Below, in pieces: positions 1 to 7,237 of a stretch of DNA of 64,000 nucleotides. The stretch is from Planctomycetota bacterium (GTDB lineage Bacteria > Planctomycetota > UBA1135 > GCA-002686595), in the NCBI GenBank assembly GCA_030746555.1, contig JASLMK010000066.1:80471-144470 (forward strand), given 5' to 3'. The notes below the pieces were generated by a model. That model was not told the DNA's origin and made no database searches. It was given only the letters and a program-made list of their open reading frames with translations. Each line of letters opens with the position of its first letter. Position 1 is the stretch's first letter. A program made the translations under genes and the position numbers.

Positions 1-2
1 TC

Positions 3-614
3 TCCTTCGATGGGACGGACGAGCCCTTCGACGGCTTGGTGGCCGACGCGGGCCTGCGCAGCCGCTGGCGCCTGCCCGACGGCGCGGGCGCATTGACCTT
101 CGACCTGCGCGGCTCGTGGCTGCCCGATGCGCAGGCGGGCGAGGAGGAGATCGGGCCGGTGGCGTTCCTCTCCGAGTACACCTCCAAGATCGGCGGGCTG
201 CCCGTCGCTCTCGTGCACGACGGGCGCTACGACATCGAGGAGGAAGGGACCGTCTACTCGCGGACCCTGTTCGGCATCCAGCCCCACGAGCACCTCCACC
301 TGCGCCTGGGCCACCACCGGGGCGAGGGTCTCGACACCGGCGAGCCCTTCGAGGCCGCTTCCGTCCGGGCGCTGTGGCGGGCGGGGGAGAAGTGGGAGTT
401 CGAGGGCCGCCAGACGGTCAGCCTCGCCGACGATGCGAGCCTGAACTCCCGGCTGGTCTTGCGCCGCATCGGCCACGACCTCATCTTTGAGCTGCAGTAC
501 GGCCTGCGATCCGGAGAAGGCGGCAGCTCGTTGGGCATCTCGGTCAAGCCCCTTCTGGGCTGGAAGCCCACGCGCGGCGGGCTCCTGGAGCGCTGGAAGG
601 ACGAGAACGACTGA
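3..614 (+). CDS. Outer-membrane beta-barrel protein, C-terminal part (LptD-like)
   Basis: Partial gene cut by the left window edge; the reading frame is open from base 3 and 203 residues are visible. The sequence alternates polar and hydrophobic residues in short strands, for example HDLIFELQYGLRSGEGG followed by SLGISVKPLLGWKP, as in the final strands of a barrel. That end resembles the C-terminus of LPS-assembly protein LptD, which inserts lipopolysaccharide into the outer leaflet. The call rests on fold pattern only, because the diagnostic N-terminal domain lies outside the window. It ends 13 bases before tatA/B, so the two are probably co-transcribed. Confidence 0.5.
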   Translation, partial: SFDGTDEPFDGLVADAGLRSRWRLPDGAGALTFDLRGSWLPDAQAGEEEIGPVAFLSEYTSKIGGLPVALVHDGRYDIEEEGTVYSRTLFGIQPHEHLHLRLGHHRGEGLDTGEPFEAASVRALWRAGEKWEFEGRQTVSLADDASLNSRLVLRRIGHDLIFELQYGLRSGEGGSSLGISVKPLLGWKPTRGGLLERWKDEND

Positions 615-627
615 GGCCGCAGCGATC

Positions 628-1158
628 ATGGCGAGCACCCCGATTCCCCTGGCCTTCTTCGGCGACATCGCCGCCGTCGAGGTCATCCTGGTGGCCGCGG
701 TGGCCGTCATGGTGTTCGGCAAGGACCTGCCCCAGGTCGCCGCCAAGGCCTTTGTCGGGGTGCAGAAGCTGCGGCGCTCGGTGAGCCAGGTCTGGCGTGA
801 GAGCGGCATGAACGAGGAGATCCGCAAGCTGCAGCGGGAGCTCGACCAGGCCAAGCGCGATCTGCACCGCGAGCTGCCGCGCAGCGAGGAGCTGGTGGCC
901 GACGCGCGCCGGGCCAGCGAGGAAGTCGAGCGCGCCTTCCACCTCGGCGGAGCGGAAGGGGAGCGGAGCGGGCCGGGCGAGGCGGCCGAGGAGCCACAGG
1001 GCGAGGCCGAACGAGCGGCGGCGCGTGGTGACGAGGGAAGCGTGGCGGGGTCGGAGGGGGCGGTCGAGCCCGAGCCCGCTGCCGAGTCCGGGCCCGAATC
1101 CGGGCCCGAATCCGAATCCGAACCCGAGGAGCCGTCCGAGCTCCGTGCGGACTCCTAG
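628..1158 (+). CDS. Sec-independent protein translocase TatA/TatB family
   Basis: 176 residues. A short N-terminal membrane helix (about residues 9-27, VEVILVAAVAVMVFG) is followed by the family's conserved FG-x-x-LP hinge (FGKDLP) and a long charged amphipathic helix (KLQRELDQAKRDLHREL). This is the architecture of the small Tat pore subunits, which carry folded proteins across the inner membrane. The family usually has 60-170 residues. The C-terminal third is an acidic low-complexity tail built on a Pro-Glu-Ser repeat, probably disordered. TatA and TatB cannot be separated from sequence alone. No tatC is in the window. Confidence 0.85.
   Translation: MASTPIPLAFFGDIAAVEVILVAAVAVMVFGKDLPQVAAKAFVGVQKLRRSVSQVWRESGMNEEIRKLQRELDQAKRDLHRELPRSEELVADARRASEEVERAFHLGGAEGERSGPGEAAEEPQGEAERAAARGDEGSVAGSEGAVEPEPAAESGPESGPESESEPEEPSELRADS
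1084..1130 (+). repeat. Short tandem repeat in the tatA/B tail
   Basis: Imperfect repeats of a 12-base unit (CCGGGCCCGAAT) and its 6-base relative (CCGAAT) encode the Glu/Ser/Pro tail of the Tat subunit. All units are multiples of three, so slippage would change tail length without breaking the frame. Confidence 0.7.
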
Positions 1159-1171
1159 GTGGCGGGGCAGC

Positions 1172-2047
1172 GTGTTCCGCCTCGGCTACAACACCAACGG
1201 CCTCGCCCACCACCGCCTCGAGGACGCCCTGCGCCTTCTGGCGGAACTGGGGTACGGCGGGGTCGCGATCACCCCCGACGTGGGCCAGCTCGACCCCGCG
1301 CGCACCGACGCCGCCGAGCTGGAGCGCGTCGCCTCCCTGGCAGCCGACCTCGGCCTGTCCATCGCCATCGAGACCGGCGCCCGGTTCCTGCTCGACCCTC
1401 GCCGCAAGCACTCCCCCACCCTCCTCGAGCCCGAGCGCGCCGGCCGCGAGCGGCGCCTGCGGTCGCTGATCGGGGCCACCGAGACCGCCGCGGCCCTGGG
1501 GGCGGAGGTGGTGACGGTCTTCGCCGGCAAGGCCCCCGGTGGGGAGCGGGGCGACGGCGAGGAGCTGGGGGGAGGGGCGCACGAGAGCCTCTGGGAGCGC
1601 CTGTGCGAGGGCCTCGCCGAGCTGCTCAGCGCTGCTGCCGAGCGCGGGGTGCGGATCGGCTTCGAGCCCGAGCCGGGGATGTTCGTCGAGCGACCCGCGG
1701 GATTCCTGGAGCTGCGCCGACGCCTGGGATCGGCGGGGGAGGGCCTGGGCCTGACCCTCGACGCCGCCCATCTGGTGTGCACACAGGACCTGCCCGCCGG
1801 GCGCGTCATCACCGAGCTGAAGGAGCACCTCGTCCACGTCCACCTCGCCGACATCCGGGGCCGGGTCCACCGCCACCGCCCGTTCGGGGAGGGAGACCTC
1901 GACCTCGAGGACGTCCTAAGCGCTCTGACGGGAATCGGTTACGAAGGCATGGCAGCCGTGGAGCTGAGCCGCGACAGCCACCGAGGGGCGGAGGCCGCCG
2001 AACAGGCCCTCGCCCGGATCAGGGACATTCTCGGCCCGACCGCTTGA
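1172..2047 (+). CDS. Sugar phosphate isomerase/epimerase-like TIM barrel
   Basis: 291 residues from a GTG start, 13 bases after tatA/B. The start was chosen because the typical family opening (FRLGYNTNGLAHHRLEDAL) follows directly; an open frame extends upstream but reads into the Tat tail in another frame. Likely metal ligands of the xylose-isomerase-like fold are visible: IAIETGARF, IGFEPEPGMF, LTLDAAHL and VHVHLADIRG, ending in a Glu-containing strand (MAAVELSRDSHRG). Family members isomerise or epimerise sugars and related polyols using a divalent metal. The substrate is unknown. Confidence 0.8.
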   Translation: MFRLGYNTNGLAHHRLEDALRLLAELGYGGVAITPDVGQLDPARTDAAELERVASLAADLGLSIAIETGARFLLDPRRKHSPTLLEPERAGRERRLRSLIGATETAAALGAEVVTVFAGKAPGGERGDGEELGGGAHESLWERLCEGLAELLSAAAERGVRIGFEPEPGMFVERPAGFLELRRRLGSAGEGLGLTLDAAHLVCTQDLPAGRVITELKEHLVHVHLADIRGRVHRHRPFGEGDLDLEDVLSALTGIGYEGMAAVELSRDSHRGAEAAEQALARIRDILGPTA

Positions 2048-2173
2048 CCCGGCGCCGCGGGGGGGAGCATGATCTTGCGCCTCAGCGGGGGGCGGGTCCC
2101 GCCGAGCGCCTTGGCAGGCGGCGTGTCGCGTCCTCCCGCTCCGACGGCGTGTCCCGGACACCGACCTGGTCAC

Positions 2174-2479
2174 ATGGCGAACCCGACCGACAAGCAGAGG
2201 GAGTCGCGCTCCTGCCCGACTCGACTGGACGGGGCGGCGACCTTGTTCGCCCACCGCCTCTCGCCGGCGCAGTGCCAGCAGAGGCAGCGCAAGCTCTACC
2301 ACAAGTGCTTCACCTGCGCGCTCAACAACGCGCAGGTGGCGGCCCACGGACTGCCCGAGGACGGTGCGTCGGCGGAGCGCGGCCAACGCCCCGCTCCGAC
2401 CGCCAAAGCGGCCGGGGGACCCACGCTCGAACCCCTCGAGCGCATCGGCAAGGGGCGCGCCGAGCAGACGGTGGCCTGA
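2174..2479 (+). CDS. Small cysteine-containing hypothetical protein
   Basis: 101 residues, not recognised. The ATG at 2174 is preferred because the upstream extension (to 2069) is arginine/proline-rich and looks non-coding. The central part contains four Cys (SCPTRLDG, AQCQQRQRK, KCFTCALNN), the last two as a CxxC in a basic setting, which suggests a zinc-binding or nucleic-acid-binding knuckle. The C-terminus is low-complexity. It stands alone between the isomerase and a 300-base gap. Confidence 0.55.
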   Translation: MANPTDKQRESRSCPTRLDGAATLFAHRLSPAQCQQRQRKLYHKCFTCALNNAQVAAHGLPEDGASAERGQRPAPTAKAAGGPTLEPLERIGKGRAEQTVA

Positions 2480-2779
2480 GCTGGGGGCCCGGGAGACGGG
2501 CTCGGGGGGCCGCCGAGGCGGTTGGGGCCGCTTCCAAAGGGCCGGGGGTTTCGAAACGGGCTTGGGGGGCGGATCGTATACGGGGCCATCGGGTGGCGAC
2601 GGCTCGGTCAGGCGCGCCCCCTCCCGTCGGCGAGCCCGCTCGTGGGCGGGGCTGACGGCAGACGGGGCGCGGCGGGCCCGGAGGGGACAGCCTCGCGGGC
2701 GCGCCTGGTGGCGAGCGACGCATCGAAACACGGTTCCTCACCGACCCCCGCTGTGCTGGACCCCTCTGGCGGACTCCTC
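2480..2779. other. 300-base region with no recognisable gene
   Basis: GC-rich and rich in G-runs. Open frames cross it, but all have arginine/glycine/proline-biased translations without a recognisable domain, and they look like high-GC shadows. It must hold the promoter of the secreted protein at 2780, but I see no convincing -35/-10 pair and no clear Shine-Dalgarno sequence. Confidence 0.5.
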
Positions 2780-3811
2780 ATGATCGACACTTCCTTCTCG
2801 TCCCGACGCGTGGCTGGCTGGGTGACCACCCTCCCGCTCCTCGCGCTGGCGGCCTTCTCGGCGGGCGCCTCTCCTGCCCCCGCTCCCTCCCGCGGCGCAC
2901 TCGACCGCGGTCTCGTCCCCGCGGACGCGCAGTGGCTGGTCCACATCGACATCGAGAGCGCGCGCGACACCCATCTCGTCCGTGCGGCGGTCGCCCTCGC
3001 CGAGCGTTTCGACCTGCGGGCCGAGCTCGACCAGTACGCCTGTGTGGAGGAGTTCTTGGGGGTCGACCCCTTCTCGATCCTGCGCTCGCTCACGGTCTTC
3101 GGGGGCGAGCTGGGAGCCGAGGATTCCCGCTCCGCCGAGCAGGCCGTGGCCGTGCTGCGCGTCACCTCGGCCGCTTCGGCGGTCATGGACCGTCTCGTGG
3201 CGCGGAGCGAGTACCGGGCCGTGCAGCTCCAAGGCCGCGTCCTGCACTCTTGGGACGCCGGTGGCGCCGACGAGGTGTTCTGCCAGACCGTGGCGGCCCG
3301 CGGCTCAACCGACCTTCTGCTCCTGCTCTCCGGCGACGCCGGCGAGCTGTTGCGTGGCCTGCGCGTGCTCGAGGGCGCCGCGCCGAGCCTGCGCGGGGCA
3401 CCCGGACCGGCCCTCGATGCTCGCCCTGCGGCGGGTTCGTTCTTCTACGCCGAGGCCACCGGCGCGATCCCCGGCCTCGACGACATCCGCCCCGCCTCGA
3501 GCATCGCCGACAAGGCCTCGGGCGTGCTGTTGGACCTCAGCGAGCGCGACGGCCTGTTGGGGGTCTCCATGGCCGTGGAGACCGAGTCCCCCGAGGACGC
3601 CCTGGCGATCCACTCCCTCGCTACCGGAGCCCTGGCCCTGGCCAACGTGGCCCTGGAGAACGACGAGCGCCTGTTCGAGATGCAGGAGGTGCTCGGCAAC
3701 CTCAGGCTGTCCGTCGCAGGCGATCGCGTCGGCGCCGACCTCCACTTCGAGTCGCGCCTGTTGGTCGAGGTCCTGCACGAGACGGCCGAGACCCTCAGGG
3801 CGCCGGGCTAG
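2780..3811 (+). CDS. Secreted hypothetical protein upstream of an ECF sigma factor
   Basis: 343 residues. The ATG at 2780 opens a signal peptide (basic SSRR, hydrophobic core LPLLALAAFSAGA, Ala-rich cleavage region); a longer open frame exists upstream but would bury the signal. The mature part has alternating alpha/beta character and resembles planctomycete proteins that start with GLVPADAQWLVHIDIESARDT-type segments. No catalytic motif is visible. It lies 21 bases before the ECF sigma gene, so it is probably co-transcribed with it and may be an extracytoplasmic partner or target. The role is unknown. Confidence 0.7.
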   Translation: MIDTSFSSRRVAGWVTTLPLLALAAFSAGASPAPAPSRGALDRGLVPADAQWLVHIDIESARDTHLVRAAVALAERFDLRAELDQYACVEEFLGVDPFSILRSLTVFGGELGAEDSRSAEQAVAVLRVTSAASAVMDRLVARSEYRAVQLQGRVLHSWDAGGADEVFCQTVAARGSTDLLLLLSGDAGELLRGLRVLEGAAPSLRGAPGPALDARPAAGSFFYAEATGAIPGLDDIRPASSIADKASGVLLDLSERDGLLGVSMAVETESPEDALAIHSLATGALALANVALENDERLFEMQEVLGNLRLSVAGDRVGADLHFESRLLVEVLHETAETLRAPG

Positions 3812-3832
3812 CCCTCACCACAACCGATTCCC

Positions 3833-4468
3833 GTGAACGCCCCCGCACCCACCGAATGGACCGCCGAGGAGCTCGCCCGCCGGGCTCGGGGGGGGTGCGT
3901 GGAGTCGTTCGGGGAGCTCGTGGAGCGCTTCGAGGGGCCGCTGTATGCGTTCTTGCGCTTGCGGACCGCCGCGCCCGAGGACGCCGAGGAGCTGGCGCAG
4001 GACACCTTCCTGCGGGCCTGGGAGAAGCTCGACCGCTTCGACCCGCGCTACCGTTTCTCGACCTGGCTCTTCACCCTCGCCAAGCGCCTGGCGGCGACCC
4101 GCTACCGGCGCCGGCGACCGGGCCTCGCGAGCGAGGAGACCCTCGCCGGTCTCGGCCACGAGCGGGATCCGGCCACCGTGCTCGCAGAGAGCGACGAGCG
4201 CGAGAACCTCTGGCGCGTGGCCGAGCGCGCCCTCCCCCCCGAGCAGGTCGACGCCCTGTGGATGCGCTACGCCGAGGACTTCTCCGCGGCGGAGATCGGG
4301 GCCGTCCTCGGCCGCCCCGAAGCCACGGTGCGCGTGCACCTGTTCCGCGCCCGTCAGGCCCTCGCCCGCCATCTCGAAGACCCCGCCGTGGATCGGCCGA
4401 GCTCCGCGCCCGCCGATCCCGACCCTTCCTCGCACTCCCTGCGCCACATCAGTGGAGGCCAAGCGTGA
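3833..4468 (+). CDS. ECF-type RNA polymerase sigma factor
   Basis: 211 residues from GTG. Region 2 is clear: FGELVERFEGPLYAFLRLR, then DAEELAQDTFLRAWEKLDRF and FSTWLFTLAKRLAATRYRR (the -10 recognition helix). Region 4 has LPPEQVDALWMRYAEDFSA and a helix-turn-helix (SAAEIGAVLGRPEATVRVHLFRAR spans it) for -35 recognition. Length is normal for the family. The last bases overlap the start of the next gene as GTGA, linking it to a membrane protein that is probably its anti-sigma factor. The signal sensed is unknown. Confidence 0.95.
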   Translation: MNAPAPTEWTAEELARRARGGCVESFGELVERFEGPLYAFLRLRTAAPEDAEELAQDTFLRAWEKLDRFDPRYRFSTWLFTLAKRLAATRYRRRRPGLASEETLAGLGHERDPATVLAESDERENLWRVAERALPPEQVDALWMRYAEDFSAAEIGAVLGRPEATVRVHLFRARQALARHLEDPAVDRPSSAPADPDPSSHSLRHISGGQA

Positions 4469-4938
4469 AACGCGATCACATCGACGCCCAGCCCTTGCCC
4501 GAAGAGACCCTCGAGCTCCTCGAGCGCACCCTGCGAGCGGATCTCGCCGCGGTCACGCCCCCGCCCCCGGGGGGCTTGCGCGAGCGCGTGCTCGCCGACC
4601 TTCCCGCGCGCCGGCCCCTCAGACGGCGGGCTCTCGCCGTCGCCGCCGGGCTGCTCCTGGCGCTCTCGGCCTCCCTCGCCCTCGCCCATTTGATCTCGCG
4701 CGCCGACGAAGCGGTCGAGCCGCCGCTCTCGGTGGCGCGGCTGATCCCCGACATGGGCGAGCTTCTGCAGCGTGAGGTGGGGCGCGGCCAGAGCGGGCTC
4801 GCCGAGCCCCTCCTGCGGGAGGTCGAGTTGCTCGCCGAGGACACCGACCGCGTCGCGACGGCCTTCCTGCGCAGCCTGCCCGCTCCGATCCTCAAGGGCC
4901 TGCCCGCGGGGATGAGCGAGCGCGTCAGCCCCCGATAG
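4465..4938 (+). CDS. Putative anti-sigma factor, single-pass membrane protein
   Basis: 157 residues from the GTG inside the GTGA overlap with the sigma gene. A cytoplasmic N-terminal region of about 50 residues (ETLELLERTLRADLAAV) precedes one transmembrane helix (about 55-76, ALAVAAGLLLALSASLALAHL), then a helical periplasmic part. There is no HxxxCxxC zinc motif, so it is not a ZAS-type anti-sigma. The assignment rests on gene order and topology. Its end overlaps the convergent HEAT gene by 14 bases. Confidence 0.6.
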   Translation: MKRDHIDAQPLPEETLELLERTLRADLAAVTPPPPGGLRERVLADLPARRPLRRRALAVAAGLLLALSASLALAHLISRADEAVEPPLSVARLIPDMGELLQREVGRGQSGLAEPLLREVELLAEDTDRVATAFLRSLPAPILKGLPAGMSERVSPR

Positions 4939-6220
4939 CGGCGAGGGCCTCGGCCACCCGCGAGCGCAGCCGCCGCAGGCGCGGGTCGTCGCCGTCCTCG
5001 GGCAGGGTGGCGACCAGGCGCTCGGCGAGGCGCGAGAGGGCGGCGGGGCGCAGGCCCTCGACAGCGGCCTGGCCCTTGGAGACGACCGCCGCCCGGGAGC
5101 GGACCGAGGGATCGGGGCGCAGGCGGAATCGCTCCAGGTCGCAGCCGGGCTCGCCGAACAGGCGGCGCTCGCCGAGGCCGTCGAAGCACGCCGTGCTCTC
5201 CGCGAGCAGGGCGGCGGTGGTGCCCTTGGGGAGCTGGACGCGCACGGCGGTGCCCGCGCCGACGAACAGCTCGTCGGCCACGCTCCAGCGCAGGAAGAAC
5301 TCTCCCTTGCGGCAGGAGAGCAGCTCCAGGCCGATCACGACCCCCTCGAGCGGCCCTCCGGCGCGGGCTACCTCCCCCACGGCCGGCAGCTCGCCTCCGC
5401 AGGCGGCCCGGCAGCGCGCGGAGAGCTCGCGGGCGGCGGCGGCGTTGCGCTCGTGGCCCAGTGGGTGTTCGGCGTCGAAACCGGCGCTGTCGCCGAAGGC
5501 GGTCGCCAGCAGGCGGGCCGCGGCGTAGCGCGCCAGCTTCCCGTCGGGCTGTTCGAAGAAGCGGTCATCGCGGCGCAGCTCCTCGAGCAGCCAGGCGGAG
5601 GCGCACCCCTCACCCTCGCGCAAGAGCAAGGCCGCCGCGGCGCGCCTGACGCGCGCGTCGGTATCGGCGAGCAGGGCGCGCAGGGCGGGCACGCGGGGGA
5701 CTCTCTCCAAGGCCGCCGTCGCCTCGACGGCCGCCGTCCGGACGGCGGCGAGGGGGTCGGCGTAGAGCGCGACGATGGCGGCGCCCTCGCTTGCGGGTGG
5801 AGCCGCGGCCAGGGCGCGCGCCGCGGCGGGGCGCCAGGGGAAGTCGGGATCGGCCAGGGCGCGCCAGAGGCGTTCGCGCAGGCGGGGATCGCCGAAGCTC
5901 CCGAGGACCTCGACGACGTGTCGGCCCAGCAGGGCCATCCCCGCGGGGGAGCCCGCACACTCGGCCAGGAGGCGCTCGGCGGCCGGCGCGCCCAGGCCCA
6001 CCAAGCGCTGGGCCGCCTGGGGGCGCACGACCGTCGAGCCCTGGCGGGCGAGGCGCAGGTAGCGCTCGAGGTCGGTCTCGGCATCCCCCGCGGGCTGGTC
6101 CTGGGGCGCGCTGGCTGGCTGCGCGCCGAGCGCGGGGACGTCGGCGGCGGGGGCGATCGGCGCGACGATCAGGCAGAGAACGGTCGCCAGTCGCGCGCCG
6201 CCCGGGGCGCGGCGGCCCAT
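4925..6220 (-). CDS. Secreted HEAT-repeat protein
   Basis: 431 residues. A signal peptide (MGRRAPGGARLATVLCLIV, Ala-Pro-rich cleavage region) is followed by helical HEAT-like repeats at about residues 50-270, recognisable as successive units such as RLVGLGAPAAERLLAEC, VLGSFGDPRLRERLW and RALLADTDARVRRAA. The C-terminal 150 residues have no recognised domain but contain Cys and beta-like stretches. HEAT repeats form scaffolds for protein binding. Its start overlaps the stop of the upstream DUF3299 gene (TGATG), so the two form an operon. Confidence 0.8.
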   Translation of the reverse strand: MGRRAPGGARLATVLCLIVAPIAPAADVPALGAQPASAPQDQPAGDAETDLERYLRLARQGSTVVRPQAAQRLVGLGAPAAERLLAECAGSPAGMALLGRHVVEVLGSFGDPRLRERLWRALADPDFPWRPAAARALAAAPPASEGAAIVALYADPLAAVRTAAVEATAALERVPRVPALRALLADTDARVRRAAAALLLREGEGCASAWLLEELRRDDRFFEQPDGKLARYAAARLLATAFGDSAGFDAEHPLGHERNAAAARELSARCRAACGGELPAVGEVARAGGPLEGVVIGLELLSCRKGEFFLRWSVADELFVGAGTAVRVQLPKGTTAALLAESTACFDGLGERRLFGEPGCDLERFRLRPDPSVRSRAAVVSKGQAAVEGLRPAALSRLAERLVATLPEDGDDPRLRRLRSRVAEALAAIGG

Positions 6221-6657
6221 CAGAGCACGGACTCCGCGGCGATGCGGAAGAGGCTGGTGACGAAGCCGTCTTCCTCCTTCTCGCCCACCGACATCGTGCC
6301 GATGACGGTGATCTGATCGGGGTTGTAGCCGGTCGTCTCCTCCCCCAGGGCGACCTCGATGAAGTGACTGGCCTTGGCGCTCGCGCAGCCGCACTGGTCC
6401 CAGGTCTGGCGGAAGGAGCTCGCGCCCTCGGGGGTGTCGAGGGCCATGTACCCCACGACGCGCACGCGCTGGCCGTCGAGGGCGCGGACCCAATCGGGCA
6501 GGTTCGCCCCGGGCCACCACTCGATGTTCGTCAGCTTCATGATGCTGATCTCGACCTCGTCGGGGGCCGGGGCCGTGAACTCGGCGGGCTCGGCCGCCGA
6601 CGGCGGCGAGACAGAGAACAGACCGACAGCGAGCGCGAACGCGTGGAGGGTCGACAT
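6220..6657 (-). CDS. DUF3299-type secreted protein
   Basis: 145 residues. The ATG at 6657 is chosen because GGGGAG lies six bases upstream; another in-frame ATG is at 6669. A signal peptide (HAFALAVGLFSVSPPSAA) is followed by the DUF3299 pattern: LPDWVRALDGQRVRVVGYM, a Cys-containing segment (DQCGCASAK), and the closing ITVIGTMSVGEKEEDGFV. DUF3299 proteins are exported, and their function is not established; the fold may be related to OB-type binding domains. It is co-transcribed with the HEAT protein. Confidence 0.75.
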   Translation of the reverse strand: MSTLHAFALAVGLFSVSPPSAAEPAEFTAPAPDEVEISIMKLTNIEWWPGANLPDWVRALDGQRVRVVGYMALDTPEGASSFRQTWDQCGCASAKASHFIEVALGEETTGYNPDQITVIGTMSVGEKEEDGFVTSLFRIAAESVL

Positions 6658-6738
6658 GGCGCTCCCCATGCTCGCGCCCGGGTGCCGAGAGCGTCAAGGG
6701 AGATTCCCCGCGAGGCCCGCGGAGCGCGCGCGGCGCCC

Positions 6739-6767
6739 TTGAACCGCCCGTGGACGCCCGCGACGAT
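6739..6767 (+). promoter_or_regulatory. Predicted sigma-70-like promoter
   Basis: TTGAAC (6739-6744), a 17-base spacer and GACGAT (6762-6767) precede the ATG at 6783 by 15 bases. The -35 matches consensus at five of six positions and the spacing is ideal. It supports 6783 rather than 6750 as the start of the downstream gene. Confidence 0.5.
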
Positions 6768-6782
6768 GGCCGCGCAGCCGTC

Positions 6783-7205
6783 ATGCCCAGACCCATCCTG
6801 CACGGCAACAACGTCTACTCCATCGTGGAGGAGTGCGAGCGCCGGCGCATCGTGCTCTTCACCGAGCGCGCGCTCGAGGAGGGGGCCGAGCACACCGACG
6901 TGTACTTCACCGACGTCGTGGCCCACTGGTTCGACCACATCCTGCCGGGGAACATCCTCGCCGGGGTCGAGGATTGGGACCTCGAGCAGTTCCTGCAGCA
7001 CGAGTGGGAGCGGTTCGAGCTCGGCCGCAAGCACGGCTGGCCGCCCTTGGAGTTCGAGACCCGCGCCGAGCTGCTGAGCGTGCTCTTGGAGGACCGCTAC
7101 AAGGCCTACAACGTCCACGGGAGCTACGGGCTCGGCGGCTGGGTGGTCGCCCGGGGCGTGCACCTCGAGCGCCGCGCCCGCCGTTGGCCGGGCCTGGGAC
7201 GCTAG
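6783..7205 (+). CDS. Conserved-looking hypothetical protein
   Basis: 140 residues, not recognised. It opens PRPILHGNNVYSIVEECERRRIV and is rich in acidic and aromatic residues, with two His/Trp-rich segments (FTDVVAHWFDHILPGNILAG, VEDWDLEQFLQHEWERF). There is no signal peptide or membrane segment, so it is probably cytoplasmic. Start 6783 is used because a promoter is predicted just upstream. Its stop codon lies inside an inverted repeat shared with the convergent gene. Confidence 0.65.
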   Translation: MPRPILHGNNVYSIVEECERRRIVLFTERALEEGAEHTDVYFTDVVAHWFDHILPGNILAGVEDWDLEQFLQHEWERFELGRKHGWPPLEFETRAELLSVLLEDRYKAYNVHGSYGLGGWVVARGVHLERRARRWPGLGR

Positions 7206-7237
7206 ACAGTATGGGTGGAGCGGCCATCCTGTCTAGC
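7201..7237. terminator. Hairpin between convergent genes (bidirectional terminator candidate)
   Basis: GCTAGACAG (7201-7209) is the exact reverse complement of CTGTCTAGC (7229-7237). One mismatch later, ATGG pairs with CCAT, extending the stem to about 13 pairs around a 9-base loop. Both convergent stop codons (7203-7205 plus strand, 7233-7235 minus strand) fall inside the stem. No T-run follows, so termination in vivo is an inference. Confidence 0.55.

Noticed and set aside
2364..2783. Possible coding in the 2480-2779 gap
   Set aside because: All frames give Arg/Gly-biased products without hydrophobic pattern or start signals; they fit high-GC chance frames.
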